Shown one piece after another: positions 1 to 8,900 of a stretch of 64,000 nucleotides of DNA. The notes beneath the pieces were generated by a model, which was not told the origin of the DNA, ran no database searches, and was given only the letters and a program-made list of their open reading frames with translations. Made by a program: the position numbers and the translations under genes. The stretch comes from Paraburkholderia largidicola. GTDB lineage: Bacteria > Pseudomonadota > Gammaproteobacteria > Burkholderiales > Burkholderiaceae. Each line of letters begins with the position of its first letter. Position 1 is the first letter of the stretch. The stretch lies in contig NZ_AP023174.1 in the NCBI RefSeq assembly GCF_013426895.1, positions 2,914,001 through 2,978,000 on the forward strand. Direction: 5' to 3'.

Positions 1-1
1 T

Positions 2-1351
2 GCGACGATCCAGCAGATGCAGACCTACGCGGACCAGGTGTTCGACATCTCGAAGGACATGCCCGAGTATTCGCAGATGTTCCAGTTGACGGGTGCGCCG
101 ACGCTGAATCAGGGGATTGGCGGCGTGCTGTTCAAGACGTGGGACAAGCGCAAGAAGAACGCGACGCAGTTACAGCAGGAGTTGCAGGCGAAGTGGAACG
201 GCATCGCGGGCGCGCGCGTGGCCGCGTTCCAGTTTCCGCCATTGCCGGGCGCGCAGGGCTTGCCGGTGCAGTTCGTGATCAGCACGACGGAGCCGTTCGA
301 GAACCTGAACGAAGTGTCGCAGGCCGTGCTGCAGAAAGCGCGCGAAAGCGGCATGTTCTTTTTCGTCGATAGCGATCTGAAGATCGACAAGCCGGAGAGC
401 GTGCTGGTCGTGGATCGCGATAAGGTTGCGTCGCTTGGGCTCACGCAGAGCGATGTCGGGCAGACGCTGGGTGCAGCGCTGGGCGGCAACTACGTGAATT
501 ACTTTTCGATTGCGGGGCGCTCGTACAAGGTGATTCCGCAGGTACTGCAAACGGATCGTTTGAATCCGACGCAGGTGCTCGACTATTATTTGCGTACGCC
601 GGATGGCAGCGTGATACCGGCGTCGACCGTCACGCATCTGAAGCAGAACGTGGTGCCGGAGTCGATCAATCACTTTCAGCAGTTGAACTCGGCGACGATT
701 TCCGGTGTGATTGCGCCGGGGATTTCGCAGGGCGAAGTACTCGACTTTCTGCGCAAGGCCACGACCGATGCCGCGCCGACTGGCTATAGCGCGGATTACT
801 CCGGGTTGTCGCGACAGTTCGTGCAGGAGTCGGGCGGATTTGTGATTACGTTGATGTTCGCGACGATCATTGTGTTTCTGGCGCTGGCCGCGCAGTTCGA
901 AAGTTTTCGCGATCCTGTTGTGATTCTTGTGTCGGTGCCGATGGCATTGTTTGGGGCGTTGATCTTTATTAATCTCGGGCTGTCGACGCTCAATATCTAT
1001 ACGCAGGTTGGGCTGGTTACTTTGATGGGGCTTGTTAGCAAGCACGGTATTTTGATTGTGCAGTTCGCTAATGAGTTGCAACGTGCAGGGCGTTCGAAGC
1101 GCGAGGCGCTTGAGGAGGCTGCCGCTGTGCGATTGCGGCCTATTCTGATGACTACCGCCGCGATGGTGCTTGGGGTTTTGCCTTTGGTGATCGCGTCGGG
1201 CGCTGGCGCCGCTGGGCGGAATGCAATGGGGCTTGTGATCTTCTCCGGGCTTTCTATTGGCACGCTGTTTACGCTGTTTGTTGTGCCTGCGATGTATATG
1301 CTTTTGGCCGCTGATCATCATAAGGATCGGAGTCAGCCGGTTGTGGTTTGA
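2..1351 (+). CDS. RND multidrug efflux permease, C-terminal half (5' end outside window)
   Basis: Inner-membrane proton-driven pump subunit of the AcrB/HAE1 type, working with a periplasmic adaptor and an outer-membrane channel. The frame is open to the first bases, so the gene starts upstream; 449 residues are visible against about 1,030 in the family. The visible part starts in the second periplasmic loop (porter/docking region) and ends with the last transmembrane bundle, including the family-typical stretch around RLRPILMTTAAMVLGVLPL (near residue 375 of the visible part) and a final membrane segment before a short polar tail. The last 400 bases have T- and G-ending codons unlike the earlier part of the gene (see the skew finding). 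Substrate cannot be told. Confidence 0.9.
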   Translation, partial: ATIQQMQTYADQVFDISKDMPEYSQMFQLTGAPTLNQGIGGVLFKTWDKRKKNATQLQQELQAKWNGIAGARVAAFQFPPLPGAQGLPVQFVISTTEPFENLNEVSQAVLQKARESGMFFFVDSDLKIDKPESVLVVDRDKVASLGLTQSDVGQTLGAALGGNYVNYFSIAGRSYKVIPQVLQTDRLNPTQVLDYYLRTPDGSVIPASTVTHLKQNVVPESINHFQQLNSATISGVIAPGISQGEVLDFLRKATTDAAPTGYSADYSGLSRQFVQESGGFVITLMFATIIVFLALAAQFESFRDPVVILVSVPMALFGALIFINLGLSTLNIYTQVGLVTLMGLVSKHGILIVQFANELQRAGRSKREALEEAAAVRLRPILMTTAAMVLGVLPLVIASGAGAAGRNAMGLVIFSGLSIGTLFTLFVVPAMYMLLAADHHKDRSQPVVV

Positions 1352-1440
1352 GGATGCAAAGGGGGCTTTTTTGGTTTTGTTGTTGTTTTCGTCTTTTGCC
1401 TTTGCGCTGCATGCGTCGCCGCGCGGTGTGCTTGCCTTTG
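1352..1440. other. G+T-rich spacer between RND gene and repeat element A
   Basis: No gene. The spacer contains a degenerate outward copy of the arm tip of the element (TTTGCGCTGCATGCG, near 1400-1414) some 38 bases before the true arm begins. Confidence 0.5.
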
Positions 1441-2098
1441 CGCTGGCATCCGCGTTATGTCTTCGTGCTTCAAGCGTCGCCCCTGTGCGGGGCGGCACCT
1501 ACTTTTCTTTGCCGCCGCAAAGAAAAGTAGGCAAAAGAAAGCGGCTAACACCGCCAGCTCTTGTTATTACCCACGGGCCCCCAACGTCCCCACGCTTCAC
1601 ACGGAAGCACACTTGTTTGCGTGGATTGCCAACGCTCTAAACAAGCGCATCACCCACTTCGAATTCCCATAAAATAGCCAGCGTCGCCAAACACTTTCAG
1701 CCCAATAGCGGCAAACTGTGTGTAGGTTGTCGCGTCGTATAGGCGAGCGCTCCTACAGAGTGGGGCGTGTACGCTACCGGTCCGGAGTGAGGTCTGTGAG
1801 GTACTACGGCCTACACACAGTTTGCCACCTGGGCGGCGGTGGACTATCTGGCGCGGCGTGCTGTGATGCGGGTGCTTGAAGTGGGTGAGGCGTACGGCAA
1901 GAGCGCCGGCAACGAACGTGAGTCACCTGGTTGCCGTGTGAAGCGTAAGACCCTTTGGGGGCCCTCAGGCAAATACTAGATCTGGCGGTGTGAGCCGCTT
2001 TCTTTTGCCTACTTTTCTTTGCGGCGGCAAAGAAAAGTAGGTGCCGCCCCGCACAGGGGCAACGCTTGCGAACCGGAAACAAACCGCGGATGCCAGCG
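1441..2098. repeat. 658-bp nested inverted-repeat element, copy A
   Basis: Non-coding element with 117-bp terminal inverted arms (1441-1557 and 1982-2098). Each arm holds a GC hairpin (CCCCTGTGCGGGG) and a 15-bp-stem hairpin (CCTACTTTTCTTTGC, loop CGCC, complement), then AAAAGAAAGCGGC and a CCGCCAG end. Inside lies a second inverted pair, GGCAAACTGTGTGT (1710-1723) and its complement (1813-1826). Asymmetric blocks set the orientation: ACGGGCCCCCAACGTCCCC at 1573-1591 on the left and GGGCCCTCAGGCAAA at 1959-1973 on the right. Short frames inside are palindrome translations and not taken as genes. It sits between two plus-strand genes. No transposase or target duplication is visible. Confidence 0.9.
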
Positions 2099-2152
2099 AC
2101 AGCAATATCAAACCACACCAGCGTTCGCAGACAAAAACCCAGGAGCAAAAAA

Positions 2153-2800
2153 ATGTTCAACGCATCACTCTTCCTGACAGCCGCAGGCGTAGGCCTCGCA
2201 GTGGCCGCCCCCGTCGGCCCGATGGGCATGCTCTGCATCCGCCGGACGTTGACGGACGGCCCCCGCGCGGGCCTCGCGATCGGTTTGGGCATAGCCGGCG
2301 GGGACGCCATCTACGGCCTGATCGCCGCGCTAGGCCTGGTGAGCGTCTCCCATTTCATGCTGGCCTACGACAAGCCGCTCCACATCATCGCAGGCCTCTT
2401 CCTGCTCTACCTCGGCATCCGCACGATGCTGCAAAAAGTCCCCGCCGACAACGGCGACAATGGCAACAACACCGAAGGAAAACTCAGCACCATAGGACAC
2501 TCAGGCGCCATAAAGGCCTTCGCCAGCGCCCTGCTGCTCACCCTCACCAATCCGCAAACGGTCATCATGTTCGCCGCCCTCTTCACGACGCTCGCGCCGC
2601 GCGGACCGTTTTCATCGAGTGTCGCGCTCACGACCGTGCTCGGCGTGTTCTGCGGATCGATCGCGTGGTGGTGCTTCCTGGTGACGGCCGTGTCGCTCGC
2701 GCGGCATGCGATCGGTCACAAGCTGCGCGTGATCATCGACCGCATCGCGGGGCTGGCGCTGGCCGTGTTCGGCGTCATCGAGGTCAAGCGCGCAATCTGA
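2153..2800 (+). CDS. LysE/RhtB family amino-acid exporter
   Basis: Small inner-membrane exporter, 215 residues, the usual length for LysE/RhtB proteins, with about six hydrophobic segments. The N-terminal signature AAPVGPMGMLCIRRTL (residues 18-33) matches the family's conserved first-helix motif, and TLTNPQTVIMFAALF (about 124-138) is the second typical block. The start is the ATG with AGGAGC seven bases upstream; the frame is open further 5' but runs into the repeat element. A- and C-ending codons, including ATA, GGA and TCA, are frequent in the first two thirds, unusual for this genome. It converges on the rarD-like gene across a 19-bp gap with a GCGGGC/GCCCGC hairpin (2811-2829). Substrate unknown. 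Confidence 0.88.
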   Translation: MFNASLFLTAAGVGLAVAAPVGPMGMLCIRRTLTDGPRAGLAIGLGIAGGDAIYGLIAALGLVSVSHFMLAYDKPLHIIAGLFLLYLGIRTMLQKVPADNGDNGNNTEGKLSTIGHSGAIKAFASALLLTLTNPQTVIMFAALFTTLAPRGPFSSSVALTTVLGVFCGSIAWWCFLVTAVSLARHAIGHKLRVIIDRIAGLALAVFGVIEVKRAI

Positions 2801-2819
2801 CCGCCTGGTAGCGGGCGCC

Positions 2820-3695
2820 CTAAGCCCGCCCAAACCGCGCTCGCCACAACCCATCGAGCGAATACAGCGCGAGCGCAATCCAGATGGCGCCATAGCCGAT
2901 CAGCTGCGCCTGCCCGAACGGCTCGCGATAGATCAGCACGCCAATGATCAGTTGCAGCGACGGCGTCACATACTGGATCAGGCCGAGCATCGACAGCGGA
3001 ATGCGCCGCGCACCCGCCGCGAACAGCAGGAGCGGCACGGCCGTAATCGGCCCGGCCAGCGCGAGCAGCACCTTCACGCCGAATGACGCCGCGCCGAATC
3101 CGCTCTCGCCATGCGACGACGCAAAAAACAGATACAGCACGGCAACAGGAAAGAGCAGCACCGTTTCGAGCGTCAACCCTTCGAGCGCGCCCAGTTGCGC
3201 CGTCTTGCGCAGCAGGCCATAGCCCGCGAAGCTGAATGCGAGCGTCAGGCTGATCCACGGCGGATGACCGTTTTCCCAGGTGAGGTACAGCACGCCGCAA
3301 GCGGCAATCGCGACGGAAAGCCACTGCACGCGCCGCAGTCGCTCGCCGAGAAACGCAAGGCCGAACAGCACGTTGATCAGCGGATTCACGAAATAGCCAA
3401 GGCTCGCCTCGACGATATGCCCCGCGTTGACGGCCCAGATATAGATGCCCCAGTTCGTCGACAGCAACAGCGCGCTCGCGGCGAAACGAACCAGCAAGCG
3501 GCGATCGCGCAGCACAGGCGCAAGCCAGCGCCACTGCTGCCGCACGGTGAGCACGATGAAGAGAAACAGCATCGACCACACCATCCGGTGCGCAAGCATC
3601 TCGACGGGCGAAATCTGGTGCAGCGATTTGAAGTAGACAGGGAAAAGTCCCCACAAGGTGAACGCGAGCAATGCGTAGGCGACGCCGGGATTCAT
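2820..3695 (-). CDS. rarD: RarD-type EamA family permease
   Basis: Inner-membrane transporter of the drug/metabolite superfamily, 291 residues with about ten transmembrane segments and two EamA halves. The start MNPGVAYALLAFTLWGLFPV and the following YFKSLHQISPVEMLAHRMVWS are typical of RarD (the chloramphenicol-sensitivity protein family). A 25-residue N-terminal extension in the open frame is arginine-rich and not family-like, so the internal ATG at 3695 was chosen. The substrate is unknown for the family. It is convergent with the LysE gene and divergent from the TauE gene. Confidence 0.85.
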   Translation of the reverse strand: MNPGVAYALLAFTLWGLFPVYFKSLHQISPVEMLAHRMVWSMLFLFIVLTVRQQWRWLAPVLRDRRLLVRFAASALLLSTNWGIYIWAVNAGHIVEASLGYFVNPLINVLFGLAFLGERLRRVQWLSVAIAACGVLYLTWENGHPPWISLTLAFSFAGYGLLRKTAQLGALEGLTLETVLLFPVAVLYLFFASSHGESGFGAASFGVKVLLALAGPITAVPLLLFAAGARRIPLSMLGLIQYVTPSLQLIIGVLIYREPFGQAQLIGYGAIWIALALYSLDGLWRARFGRA

Positions 3696-4002
3696 TTTTA
3701 TCGGTCTGCGGATGGAAAGGCACGGGGAAGCAGAGACAGAAGCGGCCCGCCAGCGGGCCGTCCGGCGCACGCTGGTCGCCCGAAACGGTTATTGTAAGCC
3801 GTCTGTCGGGACAGCCCGATGCACGGTATCCGCCCGCATTCGTACGCGGCCGCGCCGGTTTTGCGACAATAGCGGTCTTTCGCCGCGCCGCCGGCCAGCA
3901 TGAACGCCCGTTGGGATCATCTGAAAGGCAGCAGGACGCACGGCCACCGGCAAGCTCGCCTGCAACCCCCGCAACCCTTTAAGACCGTCCGCGGTCCGCG
4001 CA
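3696..4002. other. Intergenic region between divergent rarD-like and tauE-like genes
   Basis: About 300 bases that must hold the promoters of both neighbours. I see no clear operator, consensus promoter or small gene; short open frames are not supported. Confidence 0.4.
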
Positions 4003-4791
4003 ATGGCACTTCCCCATATCGATCTCCTGTATTCCGCGTCGGGTCTGTTCGTCGGCTTTCTGGTCGGACTGACGGGCGTGGGCGGCGGCTCGCTGATGAC
4101 GCCGATCCTCGTCCTGCTGTTCAACGTCCATCCGGCGACGGCCGTCGGCACGGATCTGCTGTACGCCGCCGCGACCAAGGCGACGGGCACGCTCGTGCAT
4201 GGCGTGAAGGGGTCGATCGACTGGCAGGTGACGTTGCGCCTCGCCGCGGGCAGCGTGCCCGCCGCCACGCTCACGCTGATCCTGCTGCACCGCTACGGCA
4301 TGACGTCGACGCGCGGCGGCCATCTGATCTCCATCGTGCTGGGCGTGGCGCTGCTGATCACCGCGGTCGCGCTGATCTTCCGGCCGCAACTGACCCGGCT
4401 CGCGGCTTCGCGCAAGCGCGCGACAGGCCAGGGCAGCACGCTCGCACTGACGATGCTGACGGGCGCGATCCTCGGCGTGCTGGTGTCGCTGACCTCGGTC
4501 GGCGCGGGCGCGATCGGCGTCACCGTGCTGCTGCTTCTCTATCCGATGCTGCCGACCACGCGCATCGTCGGCTCCGATATCGCGCACGCCGTGCCGCTCA
4601 CGCTGCTCGCGGGCGCCGGGCACTGGTTGCTCGGCTCGATCGACTGGTCGATGCTGTTGTCGCTGCTGGTCGGTTCGCTGCCGGGCATCGTGATCGGCAG
4701 CTATCTGTCGTCGAAAGCGCCCGAAAAGTTGCTGCGCAATCTCCTCGCGGCGACGCTGACGCTGGTCGGCGTGCGACTCGTCCTGTCCTGA
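4003..4791 (+). CDS. TauE/SafE family anion permease (sulfite exporter type)
   Basis: Inner-membrane protein of 262 residues with about eight hydrophobic segments and the two-fold repeat of the TauE/SafE family. The first repeat shows GFLVGLTGVGGGSLMTPIL (about 15-33) followed by HPATAVGTDLLYAAATKATG (about 46-65), both hallmark blocks; the second repeat carries GVLVSLTSVGAGAIGVTVL. Family members move sulfite, sulfoacetate or other small organosulfur anions, but nothing nearby fixes the substrate. A GCGGGC-N6-GCCCGC hairpin without a U-tract (4798-4815) lies between this gene and the convergent small gene. Confidence 0.88.
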   Translation: MALPHIDLLYSASGLFVGFLVGLTGVGGGSLMTPILVLLFNVHPATAVGTDLLYAAATKATGTLVHGVKGSIDWQVTLRLAAGSVPAATLTLILLHRYGMTSTRGGHLISIVLGVALLITAVALIFRPQLTRLAASRKRATGQGSTLALTMLTGAILGVLVSLTSVGAGAIGVTVLLLLYPMLPTTRIVGSDIAHAVPLTLLAGAGHWLLGSIDWSMLLSLLVGSLPGIVIGSYLSSKAPEKLLRNLLAATLTLVGVRLVLS

Positions 4792-4828
4792 CGGCGAGCG
4801 GGCATGCACGCCCGCCGCGCGTGGCGGA

Positions 4829-5083
4829 TCACTTGAAGAAGCGGCAGTTCAGGTCGGATTCGAACTGGCGGACCCAGTGGCCGGCCTTGTCCTCGTGATA
4901 CGACTGCGCCCAGCCGCCGCGCCGGATCGTCAGAAGACGCGAGTGATGCGACGCGTCGTCGGGATCGTCGCTCGCGCTGATGTCGAAATGCGCTGGCGCG
5001 AAACCGTGCCGCGCGCACACCAGCTCGAACGCCGCGCGCTCCCCGATGGGAAGGTCGGTGTAGGTGAAGCGGATCGTGTCCAT
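4829..5083 (-). CDS. Small conserved-looking protein of unknown function (84 aa)
   Basis: I do not recognise this protein. It starts at the ATG at 5083 with GGAG about nine bases upstream; the longer open frame upstream is low-quality sequence. The product is 84 residues, acidic, soluble and without a signal peptide: an N-terminal DTIRFTYTDLPIGERAAFEL, a central SASDDPDDASHHSRLLTI, and a tryptophan-rich C-terminus (GGWAQSYHEDKAGHWVRQFE) ending NCRFFK. Codon use looks like a real gene. It stands alone between tauE and the oligomer hydrolase. Confidence 0.65.
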   Translation of the reverse strand: MDTIRFTYTDLPIGERAAFELVCARHGFAPAHFDISASDDPDDASHHSRLLTIRRGGWAQSYHEDKAGHWVRQFESDLNCRFFK

Positions 5084-5303
5084 GGCCGTCGCTCCGTGAA
5101 GCATCGTCGATAGCTTCACAGTACTGCACCCGACGGGTAATTTGTGTGTCACGGCGCACAAGAACGAACGTCCGTCGCGTTTGGGCGATGGCCGGCGCAC
5201 AGTCCATTCCCGGCTGGCGAGTTACGCCCGGATTCCTGTCACGCGCCTGTCATGCGGCCCGCCGCTTCTCGTGCAACGGACGGCGAGCCGCGTCTCTATT
5301 GCA

Positions 5304-7424
5304 TCACTTCGGCACGTTCACCACGCCTGCTCCCACCTGAATCGCGTTCGAACCCGGGCTCGTCGAAATCGCGGGGAGATTGGCCGTCGTCAGCGCGGGC
5401 GCGGCGCCTGCCGTGCCGCCGCGCGGCACCGTGCGGATCACTTGCGACGGCGGCAGCGCCGCGCCGCCCTTCAGATGATTCCACATCAGGTTCAGCGCCT
5501 GGATGTTGTAGTAATGCACCGGGACGAAGCGCGTGTCGAAGCCTGCCACGCTCAGGAACGCGTCGAAGTGCTGGCCGTTCAGCACTTCATAGAACGCGAG
5601 CTGGCTCTTCGAGCCTTCCGTGATGCTGTTCATCGCCAGATACGCGCGCGACGCGTGGTTCACGGGCACGAGCGCATCGCTGCGACCCTGCACGATGATG
5701 GCCGGCTTGCCATGCAGATTCGCGTTCACGCGGATCGCGTTGACGTTCTGCTGCATGCGCGCGTCGCCCGCCGTCCACAGCGCGCGCAGACACGCGGCGC
5801 CCGTGAAGCTGCCGTCGGCCGTGGCGAACCGGTGATCCGCGCCGCCCGCCGGCGAGACGTTGTAGACGAGGTTGATGCCGTTGGTCGGCGGCACGCCGTT
5901 GCCGAGGCCGAATATGGAGGGCATCGGCGCGACGGCTGGCGCGACGCCCGCTGCGCCCGTCGTCGCGTTCGTCGTGCCGAAGCTGAAATCGCACAGGTTG
6001 TCGGTCACGCTCGACTTCGTGTACGCGTTCGCATACGTCACGGCGACGGCAGGCACGGCCTGCGAATCCCACATCGGCGCGTGCAGCAGATCGGAGTCGG
6101 TTTCGTAGCCGGCGGCGTGCAGTTTCGCGAGCGCGTCGTTGGCCTGGCTCGTCGCGTCCACGCCGCTCACGAAGCCGCCCGCCGCCAGCGATGCACAGCG
6201 TGCCGTGCGGATCGCCTGAGTGGTCGCGAGCGGCAGCGCCGTCAGATACGGTGCGCCCGTCGCCGCCGTCGCGGCTGCCGCGCACGGCATCAGCATGTTC
6301 GCGTAGGTCATGTAGTCCGCGAGCGGCGCGCCCGCCGTGGGAATCTGCGCACCGCCTTCGAACACCTTCGCCGCCGACGCCATGTTCATATTGATCTGCG
6401 GCTCGCCGACCACGACAGCCGTGATCCACCCTTGCGTGTCCTGCTCGGCGGCCGCGAGCGACGCGCCGCCGCCGTTGCTGACGGAGGCCGCGATCGTCGT
6501 GATGCTGCCCGCGCCGTAGCGCACGCCATGCTGCTGCGGGTTGTTGTTGATGGTCGGCGCGAACTGCTGGTTGAGCGCCCAGTATGCGAACTGGATCGCG
6601 TCGAGCGTGTCGTGTCCCCAGTCCTGTTCGGGGTTCTGCTGCGAGTGCGCGTGCTTGAACGCATAGCGGTTCGGAAAGCCGGCGTTGAACGCCGCCAGAG
6701 CCGCCGACGACACGTTCGCCGTGAACAGGCTCGCCGTACCCGCGCCTGCCGCCGCCGATAGCGTGCCGTTCATCAGCGTGACGAGTCCCGTCTGCATTTC
6801 TTCCGCGCCGTTGCCGCTGCCCTTGTCGGTGTAGGCGACTGCGCAGCCGCGCTTGAGGCCCCACTCGCCCGCCGCCGAAATCGCGCCGTACACGCCGCGC
6901 GAGCCCGACGACGTCGCCGTGACGATGCACGGATTGTTCGGATCGAACGTGCTGGGCACCTGGACCATCAAGGTCACGTTCTGCTGGCCGGTGCCGTTGT
7001 CGGCGTACGCGAGGTATTCGGTGCCGGCGATCTTGCCTTCGCCGAGCGTGTCGTTGCCGTTCAGATCGACGTTGGGCCCCCAGAAGCGGCCATATCCGCC
7101 ATTCGCCGACATGTCGACGAGCGCGCGGTAGTTCGACCAGATCGCGAGCCGGCGCAACTCCGCCGCTGTCGGACTCGCCGGGTTCGAGAACGAAGGCGCC
7201 GTCGCGGAACCGAGGCCCGTCTTGCCGAGCCCGGCCGTCAGCAGATCGTCGCTGTTGCCGTCGTAAGTCGTGGTGGTCACGCTTGCCGACACCACGAACG
7301 AAGGCAGTGCGTTGGCGGTCTGGTTCTGATGATCGTCGCCGTGGCCACACGCGGCGAGCAGGATCGAACCGGTGGCGAAGCAAAGGGCAGTGGCAGCACG
7401 TCTGAACAACAGTTTCCCTGTCAT
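5304..7424 (-). CDS. D-(-)-3-hydroxybutyrate oligomer hydrolase, lipoprotein
   Basis: Hydrolyses 3-hydroxybutyrate oligomers released from poly(3HB) to monomers. The product is 706 residues, the usual length for the family, and starts at 7424 with GGAG six bases before the ATG; an ATG four codons earlier has a weaker site. A signal peptide ending in the lipobox LLAAC (about residues 22-26) indicates export and lipid anchoring. Family blocks include SNYRALVDMSANGGYGRFWG, ATSSGSRGVYGAISAAGEWG, and ASVSNGGGASLAAAEQ, whose Ser is the probable nucleophile because no classic GXSXG lipase box is seen. The only other PHA-cycle genes would be outside the window. It suggests the host makes or scavenges PHB. 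Confidence 0.88.
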   Translation of the reverse strand: MTGKLLFRRAATALCFATGSILLAACGHGDDHQNQTANALPSFVVSASVTTTTYDGNSDDLLTAGLGKTGLGSATAPSFSNPASPTAAELRRLAIWSNYRALVDMSANGGYGRFWGPNVDLNGNDTLGEGKIAGTEYLAYADNGTGQQNVTLMVQVPSTFDPNNPCIVTATSSGSRGVYGAISAAGEWGLKRGCAVAYTDKGSGNGAEEMQTGLVTLMNGTLSAAAGAGTASLFTANVSSAALAAFNAGFPNRYAFKHAHSQQNPEQDWGHDTLDAIQFAYWALNQQFAPTINNNPQQHGVRYGAGSITTIAASVSNGGGASLAAAEQDTQGWITAVVVGEPQINMNMASAAKVFEGGAQIPTAGAPLADYMTYANMLMPCAAAATAATGAPYLTALPLATTQAIRTARCASLAAGGFVSGVDATSQANDALAKLHAAGYETDSDLLHAPMWDSQAVPAVAVTYANAYTKSSVTDNLCDFSFGTTNATTGAAGVAPAVAPMPSIFGLGNGVPPTNGINLVYNVSPAGGADHRFATADGSFTGAACLRALWTAGDARMQQNVNAIRVNANLHGKPAIIVQGRSDALVPVNHASRAYLAMNSITEGSKSQLAFYEVLNGQHFDAFLSVAGFDTRFVPVHYYNIQALNLMWNHLKGGAALPPSQVIRTVPRGGTAGAAPALTTANLPAISTSPGSNAIQVGAGVVNVPK

Positions 7425-7844
7425 TACCGTCTCCATTGTCTTGTTGTCGATGCCGTATCGCGCCCATCCGCTATCAGCCGACACCCAGCGGGCGCGGCTG
7501 CGGCGGCTGCTGCAATGCAAGTTTCGCGCCGATCTTCTGCCCTTCGCGGCGCTGTCGCCTGATGGCTTGCGCGACGCCGGTTCGCGCGCGATCAGGCGTG
7601 CGCGATCGCCACGCGCGTCGTCCTGATCCAGAGACATCCATAGGCATGCGACGCCCGCCGCATTACGCTGAAAGAGCCGCAAACGCCCGTCATGCTTGCT
7701 TCGCCGCGCCCGCGTGAGCGATGTCCACGTAAAGAGACGCTACGCGCGCCGTCCCGTTTCGTAGAGCAAAGCCTGCCTTTGCTCGCGTATTGCCGCGCGT
7801 TTCGACGCCCGTACCGGATGCGCGCGCAACCAAACGCGGCTCAA
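7425..7844. other. Intergenic region upstream of the oligomer hydrolase
   Basis: Roughly 420 bases between the hydrolase start and the terminator of the BON gene. Apart from the ribosome binding site at its lower end I see no gene, repeat or convincing promoter. Confidence 0.4.
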
Positions 7845-7878
7845 AACGAAACGGGCTCCCGTTAAAAACGGGAGCCCG
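7845..7878 (-). terminator. Rho-independent terminator of the BON-domain gene
   Basis: Perfect 10-bp stem CGGGCTCCCG (7852-7861) with its complement (7869-7878) and a 7-base A/T loop. On the minus strand it is followed by a T-rich tract (TTTCGTTTT). It lies about 120 bases beyond the stop of the BON gene. Confidence 0.85.
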
Positions 7879-7999
7879 CTTGTCATTCTGACCGGTAAGC
7901 ACGCCGCAACATTGCAGTGTGCCGTTCGTCAGGCGACCGGCTGGCCGCTGCCCGCGAGCCGGATCATGGTCCGTCGTGCGGCGGCGCGGCCCTTGCCGC

Positions 8000-8353
8000 T
8001 TACTGCTGCTGAACGTTGATCTTGTTCGACACCGACGTCACGCCAGCCACGCCCTTAGCGACTTCGCCAGCCTGCTGGATCTGGTTGTTGTCGGGGGCCG
8101 TGCCCGTCAGCGTGACTGCGCCGCCACGAGCGCGAACGTTGATGTTCGACACGTCGAGGCCTTGCGCCTTCGCGAGGGCCGAGCGGACCTTCTTGCCCAG
8201 CGCGCGGTTTTCCTGCTTGGCGGCCTTCGAGTTAGCGGCGGGTGCTGCCATCGTGCCGGCGGCCGTGGAGTCGCTTGCCTGGGCATACGTGTGGCATGCG
8301 ACAACCATTGCGACAACACCACCCAGTGCCTTCAGAAAATCGACCGATTTCAT
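8000..8353 (-). CDS. BON-domain periplasmic protein (OsmY-like)
   Basis: Product of 117 residues. Residues 1-26 form a signal peptide (hydrophobic core ALGGVVAMVVA, cleavage probably after AQA). The mature part is a low-complexity linker followed by one BON domain (about 50-115) with the conserved core INVRARGGAVTLTGTAPDNN and the closing VAGVTSVSNKINV. BON proteins bind envelope or phospholipid and are usually induced by osmotic or envelope stress. An AGGAG site lies eight bases before the ATG. A strong terminator follows, so it is monocistronic, and it is divergent from the TAXI gene. Confidence 0.85.
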   Translation of the reverse strand: MKSVDFLKALGGVVAMVVACHTYAQASDSTAAGTMAAPAANSKAAKQENRALGKKVRSALAKAQGLDVSNINVRARGGAVTLTGTAPDNNQIQQAGEVAKGVAGVTSVSNKINVQQQ

Positions 8354-8900
8354 ACCTTCTCCTTTTTGCTTTGGTTTGGACCGCGTTTGACTGCGGCTTG
8401 GTTACGACTACGGACGGCCCGACTGCACGCGCGCGCGAAGGCGCGACGAGGCATGGCGAGCCAGGAGCGTTGTCACGGTCTGCGAGAGAGGCATTAGAAA
8501 GGATGACGGCCGGCGCGATCCACCGCGCAGCGGTGCATGACACCGGCCGTGCGCCGCACAGTTGGCAGCGTGCCCTGGTCTCGTCAGTCTGGCCGGGTCG
8601 CGCTGCGCCAACGTCGATGCGCGGCAGCGTTGCCAATGTAATCTAGCCGCGCAAGTTCTGCAAAGGATATCGCGCGTTGTGCGCGGTTCCCGTTGCAGCC
8701 CGTTCCCGTCCGAAGCAAAACGGAACTGCCGTGCCAGGCATGCTTCAACGGCCGCCGTGCGGGCGCCGTGGGCCGCATCGCGTCTTTCCAGGTCACTTTT
8801 TGTTACGCGTTTTCGACGCCCCGAGCCCGCCGCACGTGCCGCCGGGGCGTCAATCTCCTGTACCATCGGCGCGAATTCATCCGACCGCACAAGCATTCCC
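8354..8900. other. Long divergent intergenic region (BON gene / TAXI gene)
   Basis: About 550 bases holding the promoters of both divergent genes. An open plus-strand frame runs through it into the TAXI gene, but its translation is arginine-rich and has no family character, so it is not called. No repeat or operator stood out. Confidence 0.4.

Noticed and set aside
170..1498. Long open frame on the minus strand across the RND gene
   Set aside because: Arg/His-rich translation, antisense to a clear RND permease; a GC-rich shadow frame.
1457..1672. Short frames in the 658-bp elements giving products with RRKEK or FFAAAKKSRQKKA
   Set aside because: They are translations of the palindromic arms, recur in several frames of all three copies, and lack ribosome binding sites; not genes.
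2811..2829. GCGGGC/GCCCGC hairpin between convergent LysE and RarD-like genes as a terminator
   Set aside because: No U-tract on either strand and it overlaps the stop of the minus-strand gene; kept only as a remark, as is the similar hairpin at 4798-4815.
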